Origin: DATAEE01 sp963725145
GTDB lineage: Bacteria > Acidobacteriota > Vicinamibacteria > Vicinamibacterales > 2-12-FULL-66-21
Reading direction: 5' to 3'
Length of the DNA: 64,000 bases
Assembly (NCBI GenBank): GCA_963725145.1
Contig: CAVRXL010000013.1
Coordinates: 868,001-932,000, forward strand
Of the stretch, positions 53,100 through 60,590 are shown piece after piece. Positions within the stretch are counted from its first letter, which is position 1, and every line of letters starts with the position of its first letter. The translations under genes were made by a program, and so were the position numbers. The notes under the pieces are model-generated. The model ran no database searches, had not been told where the DNA came from, and saw nothing but the letters and a program-made list of their open reading frames with translations.

Positions 53100-53662
53100 G
53101 CCTTCGCGACCTTGACCATTGCGGGGCGGAGCAGCCGGTCGCCGAGCATGTAGCCGCGGCGCAGCTCTTCGACCACCTCGCCGTCGCGGGCGCCCTCGAC
53201 GTGCTCGTGGGTGACGGCCTGATGGACGTGCGGATCGAAATCGGCGCCGACCGCCTCGATCGGGCGGGCGCCGCGCTTGACCAGCAAGTCGAGGAGCTGT
53301 TTGTGGATCAGCTCGACCCCTTTCCGGTACGCGCCCCCGCTCGAGTCGGCGCCGAGCGCGCGCTCGAGGTCGTCCACGAGGGGCAGCAGATCGCGGAGGA
53401 AGTCGGCGGCGGCTGCGTTCGTCCACTCCTGGCGCTCCCGCTCGACGCGCTTCCGATAGTTGTCGAACTCCGCGCGGGTGCGCAGCAGCAGGTCGTAGTA
53501 CTCGTCCCGCTGGCGTTCCGCGTCCGACCCCGCGGGCGCCCCGGCGGCGGCCGATTCATCCGCCGGCCGGACGTCGTCGGTCTCGGTTGCGGCGTCGCCG
53601 TCGAGGGGTGAGCGCGTGTCTTCGTCTGCGAATTCGTCGAAACGTTTTCCGTTGTCGGGCAT
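53096..53662 (-). CDS. grpE: Nucleotide exchange factor GrpE
   Basis: A 188-residue protein with an acidic disordered N-terminus (about 1-50), long coiled coil (YYDLLLRTRAEFDNYRKRVER), FLRDLLPLVDDLERAL, and beta domain ending GYMLGDRLLRPAMVKVAK with DPHVHQAV. It releases ADP from DnaK. ATG 53662 is 5 nt after the hrcA stop (53668). Confidence 0.94.
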   Translation of the reverse strand: MPDNGKRFDEFADEDTRSPLDGDAATETDDVRPADESAAAGAPAGSDAERQRDEYYDLLLRTRAEFDNYRKRVERERQEWTNAAAADFLRDLLPLVDDLERALGADSSGGAYRKGVELIHKQLLDLLVKRGARPIEAVGADFDPHVHQAVTHEHVEGARDGEVVEELRRGYMLGDRLLRPAMVKVAKA

Positions 53663-53667
53663 TGCTT

Positions 53668-54717
53668 CTAGCGTGCGATGAGGATACTGGTCATGCTTGA
53701 CATGGCGCGCGACACGCCGTCGACGACGGCGATCGCGCGCGAGTAGCGCATGCGGGTGGGGCCGATCACGCCGACCATCCCGGTTCGAGATCCGTCGCGA
53801 TACGTCGATGCGACGAGGCTGAAGGCCTGCATCTCGGGCGTCGTGTGTTCGCGACCGATCAGGATCGTCAGGCCCGCGCCGTCGATGCACTCGTCGAGCA
53901 GCTGGACCAGCCGGTGCTTCTCTTCGATCATCCTGAACAGCGCCCGCAGCGTTTCGATGGGGAAGTCGGCCGTCTCCTCGAGGAGCAGCGACGCCCCCTG
54001 GATGAAAACGGTGTCCGACGTTTCCAGCTCGGAGAGGCTCGACGCGGCGAGCGTCAGCGCGCGCTGGATCAGCCGGTCGTAGAGCACGCGCTCCTGCCGC
54101 AGCCGCGCCTCGATCGCGTCGCGGACCGCCGCGAGCGCCAGGCCGGAAAACTCGCTGTTCAGGTAGTTGGCCGCCTGCTGGAGGTCCACGGGACGCAGCG
54201 CTTCGTCCAGCTCGATCACTTTATGAGCGATCTCGCCGCCGGTCGCGACGAGCACGACCAGGACCCGGCGCTCGTCCAGCCCCACGAAATCGATGTGGCG
54301 GAACGTCGCCGCCTGGCTTTCCGGCGCGACCGCGAAGCCTATCTGATGCGCGGCGCGCGCGAGCTCCTGTGAGACGTCTTCCAGAACATCGGGCACCGTC
54401 GCCGCCCGCCGAATGCGAGCCTGCACGCGCGCCGCCGCCCGCGATGGGCGCCGCCCCTCGAGCAGCTGATCGACATAGACGCGGTACCCGAGGTCGGTCG
54501 GCACGCGTCCGGCCGACGTATGCGGTTGCTGAACGTAGCCCGCTTCCTCGAGGCGTGACAGGACGTTCCGCACGGTCGCGGAGGACACGCCGAAGCCGCG
54601 CTGCTCGGCCAGGCGCAGCGAGGACACGGGCTCCCCCTTCTCGATGTACGATTGCACGAGCGCCGCGAGGATGCGGCGATCGCGCTCGGCAAGCGTTGTG
54701 GAACGAACAGCGACCAT
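53668..54717 (-). CDS. hrcA: Heat-inducible transcription repressor HrcA
   Basis: A 349-residue repressor with N-terminal winged helix (about 1-75: YIEKGEPVSSLRLAEQRGF, VSSATVRNVLSRLEEAGYV, HTSAGRVPTDLGYRVYVD) and a GAF-like dimer domain. It binds CIRCE and represses the heat-shock operon. A CIRCE element lies 4-30 nt upstream of its ATG. Confidence 0.95.
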   Translation of the reverse strand: MVAVRSTTLAERDRRILAALVQSYIEKGEPVSSLRLAEQRGFGVSSATVRNVLSRLEEAGYVQQPHTSAGRVPTDLGYRVYVDQLLEGRRPSRAAARVQARIRRAATVPDVLEDVSQELARAAHQIGFAVAPESQAATFRHIDFVGLDERRVLVVLVATGGEIAHKVIELDEALRPVDLQQAANYLNSEFSGLALAAVRDAIEARLRQERVLYDRLIQRALTLAASSLSELETSDTVFIQGASLLLEETADFPIETLRALFRMIEEKHRLVQLLDECIDGAGLTILIGREHTTPEMQAFSLVASTYRDGSRTGMVGVIGPTRMRYSRAIAVVDGVSRAMSSMTSILIAR

Positions 54718-54720
54718 GCG

Positions 54721-54747
54721 TTAGCAGTCTCTGACGTCGAGTGCTAA
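54721..54747. promoter_or_regulatory. CIRCE operator
   Basis: TTAGCAGTC, 9-nt spacer, GAGTGCTAA. The right arm is perfect; the left arm has one change from TTAGCACTC. Position directly before hrcA matches HrcA autoregulation of hrcA-grpE-dnaJ. Confidence 0.9.
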
Positions 54748-54750
54748 ATA

Positions 54751-54756
54751 ATTATA
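54751..54756 (-). promoter_or_regulatory. -10 box TATAAT of the hrcA operon
   Basis: TATAAT on the minus strand, 3 nt upstream of CIRCE, so the operator covers the start site. It overlaps the TAA stop of the upstream amidohydrolase gene. Confidence 0.6.
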
Positions 54757-56110
54757 CAACAGCTGCGCGCCCCGCCACGGCCACGGCCGCCGACTTCGCC
54801 TCGCGCAGAATCGCTTCACGGTCCAGCCGGACGAGCGAGAAATCGCGGACGAGCGGCTCGCCATCGACGAGCGTCGTCCGGACGTCGGCGCCCGTCGCCC
54901 CGTAGACGATCGCCGAGAACGGATCGGGCGCCGTCGCCAGGTGCGGCCGGTCGCGGTCGATGACAATCAGATCGGCCCGTTTGCCCGCCTCGACCGATCC
55001 GATCGTGTCATCCATCGCAAGCGCGCGCGCCCCTTCGCGCGTGGCCATCCAGAGCGCCTCGCGCGCCGGCAGGGCGCCCGGCCCGAGCCGCAGCGCCTGC
55101 AGCATCGCCGCCAGCCGGATCTCCTCGAACATGTCCAGCCGGTTGTTGCAGGCGGCGCCGTCGGCCCCCAGCGACACCGACACTCCCCGCGCGCGCAACT
55201 CGACGACCGGCGCGATGCCGGACCCGAGCTTGAGGTTGGAGGACGGGCAGTGGAGGACTTTCACGCCGCGCTCGGCCAGCAGCGTCTGCTGCGCGTCGCC
55301 GGCCCAGACACAGTGCGCCGCGCAGAGCCGCGGCGTCGCGAGGCCGACGGCGGCGAGATAGTCGAGGTTGTCGCATCCCGTCATCTTCCGGACGACCTCG
55401 AGCTCGTCGCGCGATTCCGACGCGTGCGTGTGCACGAGCGCTCCCGTCGACTCCGACAGCGCCGCTACCGCTTCGAGCAGGTCGCGCGTGCACGAGACGG
55501 CAAACCGCGGCGCGAACGCCGCCCGCAGCCGTCCGGTCCTCCCGTTCCACCGCCGCACGAGGGCTTCGCTCTCTTCGATCGACTGCTTCGTCCCCTCGCG
55601 CAGCCGGGCCGGCACGTCCGGGCTGTCCGCGTCCATCATGCATTTCCCGATGATGGCCCTCAGCCCCGTGTCCGCCAGCGCCTCGAACACCGACTCCGTA
55701 TCGTGCACCGTCTCCATCGTCAGCGCGGTGGTCGTGCCGGAGAGGAGCAGCTCCGCGGCCGCCAGGCGCGCCGATGCGGACAGCGTCTGCGGCGTGTGCG
55801 CCGCTTCCATCGGCCAGACGCGCCGGCGCAGCCATTCGAGGAGTGTCAGATCGTCCGCGTAGCCGCGGAAGAGGGTCTGGCACAGATGCACGTGCGTCTG
55901 GATGAAGCCGGGCAGCACGTACCCGCCGCGCGCGTCGATCACCGTGTCGTGTGACCCGCGGTCCGCGTCAGGTCCGACGCCGACGATCACGCCGTCCTTC
56001 ACGGAAACGGCTCCCTCGACGACGTCGAACGAATCGTTCATCGTGAGGATGGTGGCGCCGCGGATGAGGAGGGTGCTCAAGGTGCTCAGGGTGTTTTTGG
56101 TGCCCTGCAC
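54752..56110 (-). CDS. Amidohydrolase, SAH/5'-deoxyadenosine deaminase or chlorohydrolase type
   Basis: A 452-residue MtaD/SsnA-like metal enzyme: N-terminal strand LLIRGATILTMND, PGFIQTHVHLCQTLFRG (HxH), LEWLRRRVWPMEA, HTHASESRDEL, AAHCVWAGDAQQ, and SLGADGAACNNRLD (Asp). It likely deaminates a purine-like or guanidine compound. The first 14 residues (GTG 56110) are encoded by a 9-bp repeat and give the TLSTLST repeat, so the true start could be inside it. Confidence 0.85.
   Translation of the reverse strand: MQGTKNTLSTLSTLLIRGATILTMNDSFDVVEGAVSVKDGVIVGVGPDADRGSHDTVIDARGGYVLPGFIQTHVHLCQTLFRGYADDLTLLEWLRRRVWPMEAAHTPQTLSASARLAAAELLLSGTTTALTMETVHDTESVFEALADTGLRAIIGKCMMDADSPDVPARLREGTKQSIEESEALVRRWNGRTGRLRAAFAPRFAVSCTRDLLEAVAALSESTGALVHTHASESRDELEVVRKMTGCDNLDYLAAVGLATPRLCAAHCVWAGDAQQTLLAERGVKVLHCPSSNLKLGSGIAPVVELRARGVSVSLGADGAACNNRLDMFEEIRLAAMLQALRLGPGALPAREALWMATREGARALAMDDTIGSVEAGKRADLIVIDRDRPHLATAPDPFSAIVYGATGADVRTTLVDGEPLVRDFSLVRLDREAILREAKSAAVAVAGRAAVV
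56072..56107. repeat. Nonamer array at the start of the amidohydrolase gene
   Basis: Four 9-bp units on the + strand: GGTGCTCAA, GGTGCTCAG, GGTGTTTTT, GGTGCCCTG. On the gene strand they encode residues 2-13. Confidence 0.7.
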
Positions 56111-56130
56111 ATTGTAGTAGGCTGCGCGGA

Positions 56131-57084
56131 ATGAACTGGAATTCAGCTGGAGTGCTGGCCGCTGCGATCGTCCTCGTCACGATGAACGGCGCTGCCAGCC
56201 ACCAATCTTCGCCGGCCGTACCGGGCGGCACGCAGGTCGTGCTGCTGGGCACCGGGACTCCTCCCGCCGACCCTGACCGTTCAGGACCGGCCACGGCGAT
56301 CGTCGTCAACGGCACGCCGTATCTCGTCGACTTTGGCGCAGGTGTCGTTCGCCGTGCGAAGTCGGCCGCCGTGGACAAAGGAATCGCCGGACTGGATCCA
56401 GTCAAGCTGCGCGTGGCCTTCGTGACCCACCTGCACTCCGATCACACCGTTGGATATCCGGATTTGATCCTGACGCCGTGGGTAATCGGACGGCGCGTCC
56501 CGCTCGAAGTCTACGGCCCCGCCGGAATCAAGGGGATGACGGAGCATATCTTCGAAGCGTATCGTGCCGACTTCGAGGCGCGGACACGCGACCGCCAGCT
56601 ATATACAGTGGGAGCGTTCCCGGAAGGCCACGCCGTCAACGCGCATGAAGTCCGTCCCGGTGTCGTGTACAAGGATGCGAACGTGACCGTGACGGCTTTC
56701 GCGACGAAACATGCGATGGAGAGTTACGGATACCGGTTCGACGCGGCCGACCGCAGCATTGTGATCTCGGGCGATACCAATCCCACGCAGGCGACGATCG
56801 ATGCCTGCCGCGGATGTGACGTGCTGATTCACGAAGCACTGACGCTCGAGTGGTTGGCGAAGCGTCCCGACTTCCACCGCTATGCCGCGCAACATCACAC
56901 GACGACGGCGCAGCTCGTCGAGCTGGCGACCCAAGCCAAGCCGAAGCTGCTGGTCATCTATCACAGCTCGATGTCTCTCCGACCGACCGTCGACGCCGAA
57001 CGATCCCCTCCGGCCACTTTTCTGCGTGAGATGTCGAAGTATGCGGGACAGCTGGCCGTCGGGCGCGATCTGGACGTGTATTGA
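56131..57084 (+). CDS. Exported metallo-beta-lactamase fold hydrolase (RNase Z-like)
   Basis: A 317-residue protein with a signal peptide (about 1-24). MBL motifs: VLLGTGTPPADP, zinc site FVTHLHSDHTVGYPDL, SGDTNPT with the bridging aspartate, and a late HHTTTAQLVELA histidine. The layout resembles RNase Z/arylsulfatase-type MBL enzymes; being exported, a phosphodiesterase or sulfatase role is likelier than tRNA processing. Its start is 21 nt from the divergent amidohydrolase. Confidence 0.82.
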   Translation: MNWNSAGVLAAAIVLVTMNGAASHQSSPAVPGGTQVVLLGTGTPPADPDRSGPATAIVVNGTPYLVDFGAGVVRRAKSAAVDKGIAGLDPVKLRVAFVTHLHSDHTVGYPDLILTPWVIGRRVPLEVYGPAGIKGMTEHIFEAYRADFEARTRDRQLYTVGAFPEGHAVNAHEVRPGVVYKDANVTVTAFATKHAMESYGYRFDAADRSIVISGDTNPTQATIDACRGCDVLIHEALTLEWLAKRPDFHRYAAQHHTTTAQLVELATQAKPKLLVIYHSSMSLRPTVDAERSPPATFLREMSKYAGQLAVGRDLDVY

Positions 57085-57110
57085 CAACAGCGCCCGGGTT
57101 ATCCGCGCAC

Positions 57111-57134
57111 GCCCGACCTGAAGGTCGGGCCTAC
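57111..57134 (-). repeat. REP-like GTAG palindrome (copy 6), contains a stop codon
   Basis: On the minus strand GTAG, then GCCCGACC / GGTCGGGC arms around TTCA. The TAG of its GTAG head is the stop codon of the ABC permease gene (57131-57133). Confidence 0.65.
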
Positions 57135-59590
57135 TCGTATCTCAATGCGATCATCGGGTCGACCCGCGTCGCGCGTCGGGCGGGGATGTAGCTCGCAAGC
57201 AGAGCCACCGCGCAGAGCGCGGCCGGGACGGCGATGAAGGTCAGTCGATCGTGGGGGTCGACGCCGTAGAGGAGGCTCGAGAGAAACCGCGAAGCGACGA
57301 ACGCTCCGGCCAGCCCGATCGCCACGCCCGCCAGCGTCAGCCCGGCTCCCTGGCGGAGCACGAGGCCCGCGACCGAGCGCCGATCCGCGCCGAGCGCAAT
57401 ACGGATCGCAATCTCGCGCGTGCGCCGCGCGACATTGTAGGCAAGCCCGCCGTAGAGGCCGATGGCGCTGAGAAGCACGGCGAGGAACCCTACGCCGGTC
57501 AGCATCGAGCGGGCGACTCGTAGTGGCTTGAACGTGTGCTCCAGCCGGAGCGTCAGCGGATAGTCCTCGGCGATCGGAACGTTGGGATCGACCGCGGCGA
57601 TCTCCCGTCGAAGCGCCGGCAGCATCGCGGCCGCATCGCCGGCCACGCGCACGTGCGTGCGCGAATCGGCATCCCACGCGTCCGCGGTCTCGTGCTGCCA
57701 GTAGTTCAGAAAGAGTGACGGCAACGGCGGTTCGTTGAGGTTGTGATAGGCGGCGAGGCGGACGACGCCCACAATCTCATGCGGTTGCCCATCGACGACA
57801 AGCGTCTGACCCGCGGCGTGGCGACCCGGCCAGAAATGGCGCGCGAGAACTTCGTTGACGACGATGACGCGCGGCGTCTGCCTGCCGTCCTGTTCGCCGA
57901 ACTCGCGCCCTTCCACTACGCTGGCGCCGATGGTCTTGAAGTACGACGGTCCGACCTTGCTGGCGGCGACACGAAACGCGTCGTCGGTTCGTTCGGGCGC
58001 GCGTCCCGGCACCCAGACCGGCGTCACCCCTCCCCATGTGCCGAAATAAGGGAAGCCCTCCGCCGGGCTTGCGGCCAGGACGCCCGGCAGCGCTTCCAGC
58101 CGCTCGATGACCCGCCGTTGAAACGCACGCGCCTTCGGCACGTCGTACTCGACGAGGCTGGGCCGGAGTCGGAGGAGCACGACAGGTCTCGGGTCGAACC
58201 CCGGCCCCTGGTAAATGCTCGACATGCTGCGCACGAGCAGCCCCGCGCCGATGAGCAGGGCGATTGACGCCGCAACCTGCGTGACGATGAGCGCATCGCG
58301 GAGCCGCGACCGGCGGAGGCCGCCAGCGGGGGTTTCGTCCTTGAGCACCGGCACGACGTCCGGACCGCTCGCCTGGAGCGCAGGCACGAGGCCGAAGACG
58401 ACGCCGGTAAGGATCGACAGTACCAGCGTCGACAGGAGCACGACCCGATCGATGGCGAGGCTGAAATTCAACGCCCGACCGGCGTAATCGGTCGCGTAGA
58501 ACCCCAACAGGTACTCCTTCAGCCAGGATGCGACGATCAACCCGAGCGCGCCGCCGGCCAGCGCCAGGACCAGACTCTCGCCGAGAAGTTGCCGGATCAG
58601 CCGGCCGCGGCTCGCGCCGAGCGCGAGGCGGATGGCGATCTCCTTCCGACGGTGCATCCCGCGCGCGAGCAGCAACGCCGCCAGATTGGCGCACGCGATC
58701 AGCAAGACCACTCCCACGGTGACGAGGAGCACCTTGACGGGGCGATCCGCTTCGGCCTGCTGCGCCGGGTACGAGCCGCGAGCCGGCAATGCGCGTACGC
58801 CGAGTCCCTTGTTCTCGGCGGGATAGGCCGCTTCGAGACCGCCCGCGAGAACGTCCAGCTCTCTCTGAGCGGCGGCGATGGTTCGCTCCTTCTTGAGCCG
58901 GCCGAGCATCTGGACGACCGTGCAGCTCCGCTGGAACGCATCGCAATACCGATACCCGACACGGAACATTGCGCTTGGAATCCACACGTCGAGCGCGGCG
59001 CCTCCGAGCACGACGCCGACGAACTCGCGCGGCGCCACGCCGACGACTGTGAACGTCGTGCCGTTCAGCGAAATGGTCGAGCCGACCGCCCGAGGATCCG
59101 CGCCGAAACGACGCAGCCAGAAGGCGTGGCTGATCACGACGAGGGGGTCGCGGCCCGGAACGCGGTCCTCGTCATCGGTAAAGAATCGGCCGGCGGCCGG
59201 CGAGAGGCCAAGCAGTCGGAAGTAGTTCGCCGTTACGACGCTGCCGGTGATGGCCTCGGTCGCGTCGCGCGCGATCAGATGCAGGGGCGCGGTGGGGTAA
59301 TGCGCGGCGAGTTCCTCGAACGATTCCGCCTGCTCGCGGTAGTAGCGATAGTCGACGAGCGAAAGCGGGAAGTAGTCCGCCGGGCGATCCGCGCGCGTCT
59401 GGTACACGTGAACAAGGCCCGACGCGTCCGGAACGGGCAGCTCCTGGCGGAGGAGCGCGTTCACGAGGCTGAAGATGGCGGCGTTGGCGCCAATCCCGAG
59501 CGCGAGCGTGGCGAGCGCGGCCACCGCAAAGCCTGGTGTTCTCGCCAGCGTCCGGAGGCCGAAGCGCGCGTCCTGCCACAGCGCGAACAT
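57131..59590 (-). CDS. ADOP-type ABC transporter permease (second copy)
   Basis: An 819-residue permease starting MFALWQDARFGLRTLARTPGF. First helix FAVAALATLALGIGANAAIF, MacB periplasmic domain to about 270, FtsX core (ANLAALLLARGMHRRKEIAIRLAL in part), second periplasmic domain and second FtsX (VARRTREIAIRIALGADRRSV). No permease-prefix domain and no padR neighbour, unlike the copy at 34124-36829. An in-frame extension up to 59653 is unlikely to be coding. The stop is inside a REP-like palindrome. Confidence 0.9.
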   Translation of the reverse strand: MFALWQDARFGLRTLARTPGFAVAALATLALGIGANAAIFSLVNALLRQELPVPDASGLVHVYQTRADRPADYFPLSLVDYRYYREQAESFEELAAHYPTAPLHLIARDATEAITGSVVTANYFRLLGLSPAAGRFFTDDEDRVPGRDPLVVISHAFWLRRFGADPRAVGSTISLNGTTFTVVGVAPREFVGVVLGGAALDVWIPSAMFRVGYRYCDAFQRSCTVVQMLGRLKKERTIAAAQRELDVLAGGLEAAYPAENKGLGVRALPARGSYPAQQAEADRPVKVLLVTVGVVLLIACANLAALLLARGMHRRKEIAIRLALGASRGRLIRQLLGESLVLALAGGALGLIVASWLKEYLLGFYATDYAGRALNFSLAIDRVVLLSTLVLSILTGVVFGLVPALQASGPDVVPVLKDETPAGGLRRSRLRDALIVTQVAASIALLIGAGLLVRSMSSIYQGPGFDPRPVVLLRLRPSLVEYDVPKARAFQRRVIERLEALPGVLAASPAEGFPYFGTWGGVTPVWVPGRAPERTDDAFRVAASKVGPSYFKTIGASVVEGREFGEQDGRQTPRVIVVNEVLARHFWPGRHAAGQTLVVDGQPHEIVGVVRLAAYHNLNEPPLPSLFLNYWQHETADAWDADSRTHVRVAGDAAAMLPALRREIAAVDPNVPIAEDYPLTLRLEHTFKPLRVARSMLTGVGFLAVLLSAIGLYGGLAYNVARRTREIAIRIALGADRRSVAGLVLRQGAGLTLAGVAIGLAGAFVASRFLSSLLYGVDPHDRLTFIAVPAALCAVALLASYIPARRATRVDPMIALRYE

Positions 59591-59735
59591 GTGACCCTCG
59601 GGTGGCACCCTCGAGCACGGCGCGTGCCGTCGCGCGTCTCGCGGGCCGTTCAAAGTCAGCGGGTTAGCTGGACGCGCGTGCGACCGCGCGCTCGTTCTGA
59701 CCGTTGATGGGACGGGGCTGCGCCAACGCGGACAG

Positions 59736-60581
59736 TCAGCCGCGCAGGTTCGGCGGCGTGAACTTCATCGTCAACGCCTCGGGGTCCGCGGTGGAGCCGG
59801 CATCGAGCTTGCCGTGACGGACGGCGATGAGCTCGGCGACGATGCTGACGGCGATTTCGGCCGGCGTGACGGCGCCGAGGTCCAGGCCGATCGGCGCGTG
59901 GACGCGCCGCAACGCCTCGGCCGGCAGGCCCTCCTCACGGAGCGCGTCGTAGATGCGCGTGACCTTGGCGCGGCTGCCGATCAGCCCGACGTACCTTAGA
60001 TCCCGCGTCGCGACGGCCCGGAGCGCCGCCATGTCGTGCTGGTGTCCGCGCGTGACGATCGCGACGTACGCCGGAGGGGCAAACGCGGCCTGTTCGAGCC
60101 AGCCGGGGATCGAGTCGACGACGACCTCATCCGCGTCGGGGAAGCGCTCGGCGTTGGCGTACTTCTCTCGGTCGTCCACGACGTGAATCCGGAAGCCGAC
60201 CTCGGCCGCCGCGCGCGCGAGGCAGAGGCTCACATGGCCGCCGCCGGCGATGTACAGGTGCGGCGACGGCGCCAGCGGCTCGATGAACACATCCATCTGG
60301 CCGCCGCAGACGAGGCCGGACTCGCCGGCGATGTCGTCGTTGAGATCGAACCGGACGAGGGCGTGCTTGCCGCTCGCGATGACCTCGCGCGCCTTCCAGA
60401 ACGCCTCGCTCTCGTAGCAGCCGCCGCCGATCGTGCCGACCGTCCGGCCGTCGGCGTACACGAGCATCTTCGCGCCGACGCGCTGCGGCGTCGACCCTTG
60501 GGCGCGGACGATCGTCACGAGCGCGACGGTCTCGCCGCGCGTCAGCGCGTCGTTTGCGGCGATCATGACTTCTTCGAGCAC
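59736..60581 (-). CDS. XdhC/CoxI family protein
   Basis: A 281-residue protein: N-terminal XdhC-CoxI domain (VTIVRAQGSTPQRVGAKMLV, GTIGGGCYESEAF) and C-terminal Rossmann domain (LYIAGGGHVSLCLARAAAEVGF, VDDREKYANAERFP, TRGHQHD). XdhC binds molybdenum cofactor and matures xanthine dehydrogenase-type enzymes. No dehydrogenase gene is next to it. GTG start; 9 nt after the PBP gene on the same strand. Confidence 0.88.
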   Translation of the reverse strand: MLEEVMIAANDALTRGETVALVTIVRAQGSTPQRVGAKMLVYADGRTVGTIGGGCYESEAFWKAREVIASGKHALVRFDLNDDIAGESGLVCGGQMDVFIEPLAPSPHLYIAGGGHVSLCLARAAAEVGFRIHVVDDREKYANAERFPDADEVVVDSIPGWLEQAAFAPPAYVAIVTRGHQHDMAALRAVATRDLRYVGLIGSRAKVTRIYDALREEGLPAEALRRVHAPIGLDLGAVTPAEIAVSIVAELIAVRHGKLDAGSTADPEALTMKFTPPNLRG

Positions 60582-60590
60582 GTCAGGATT

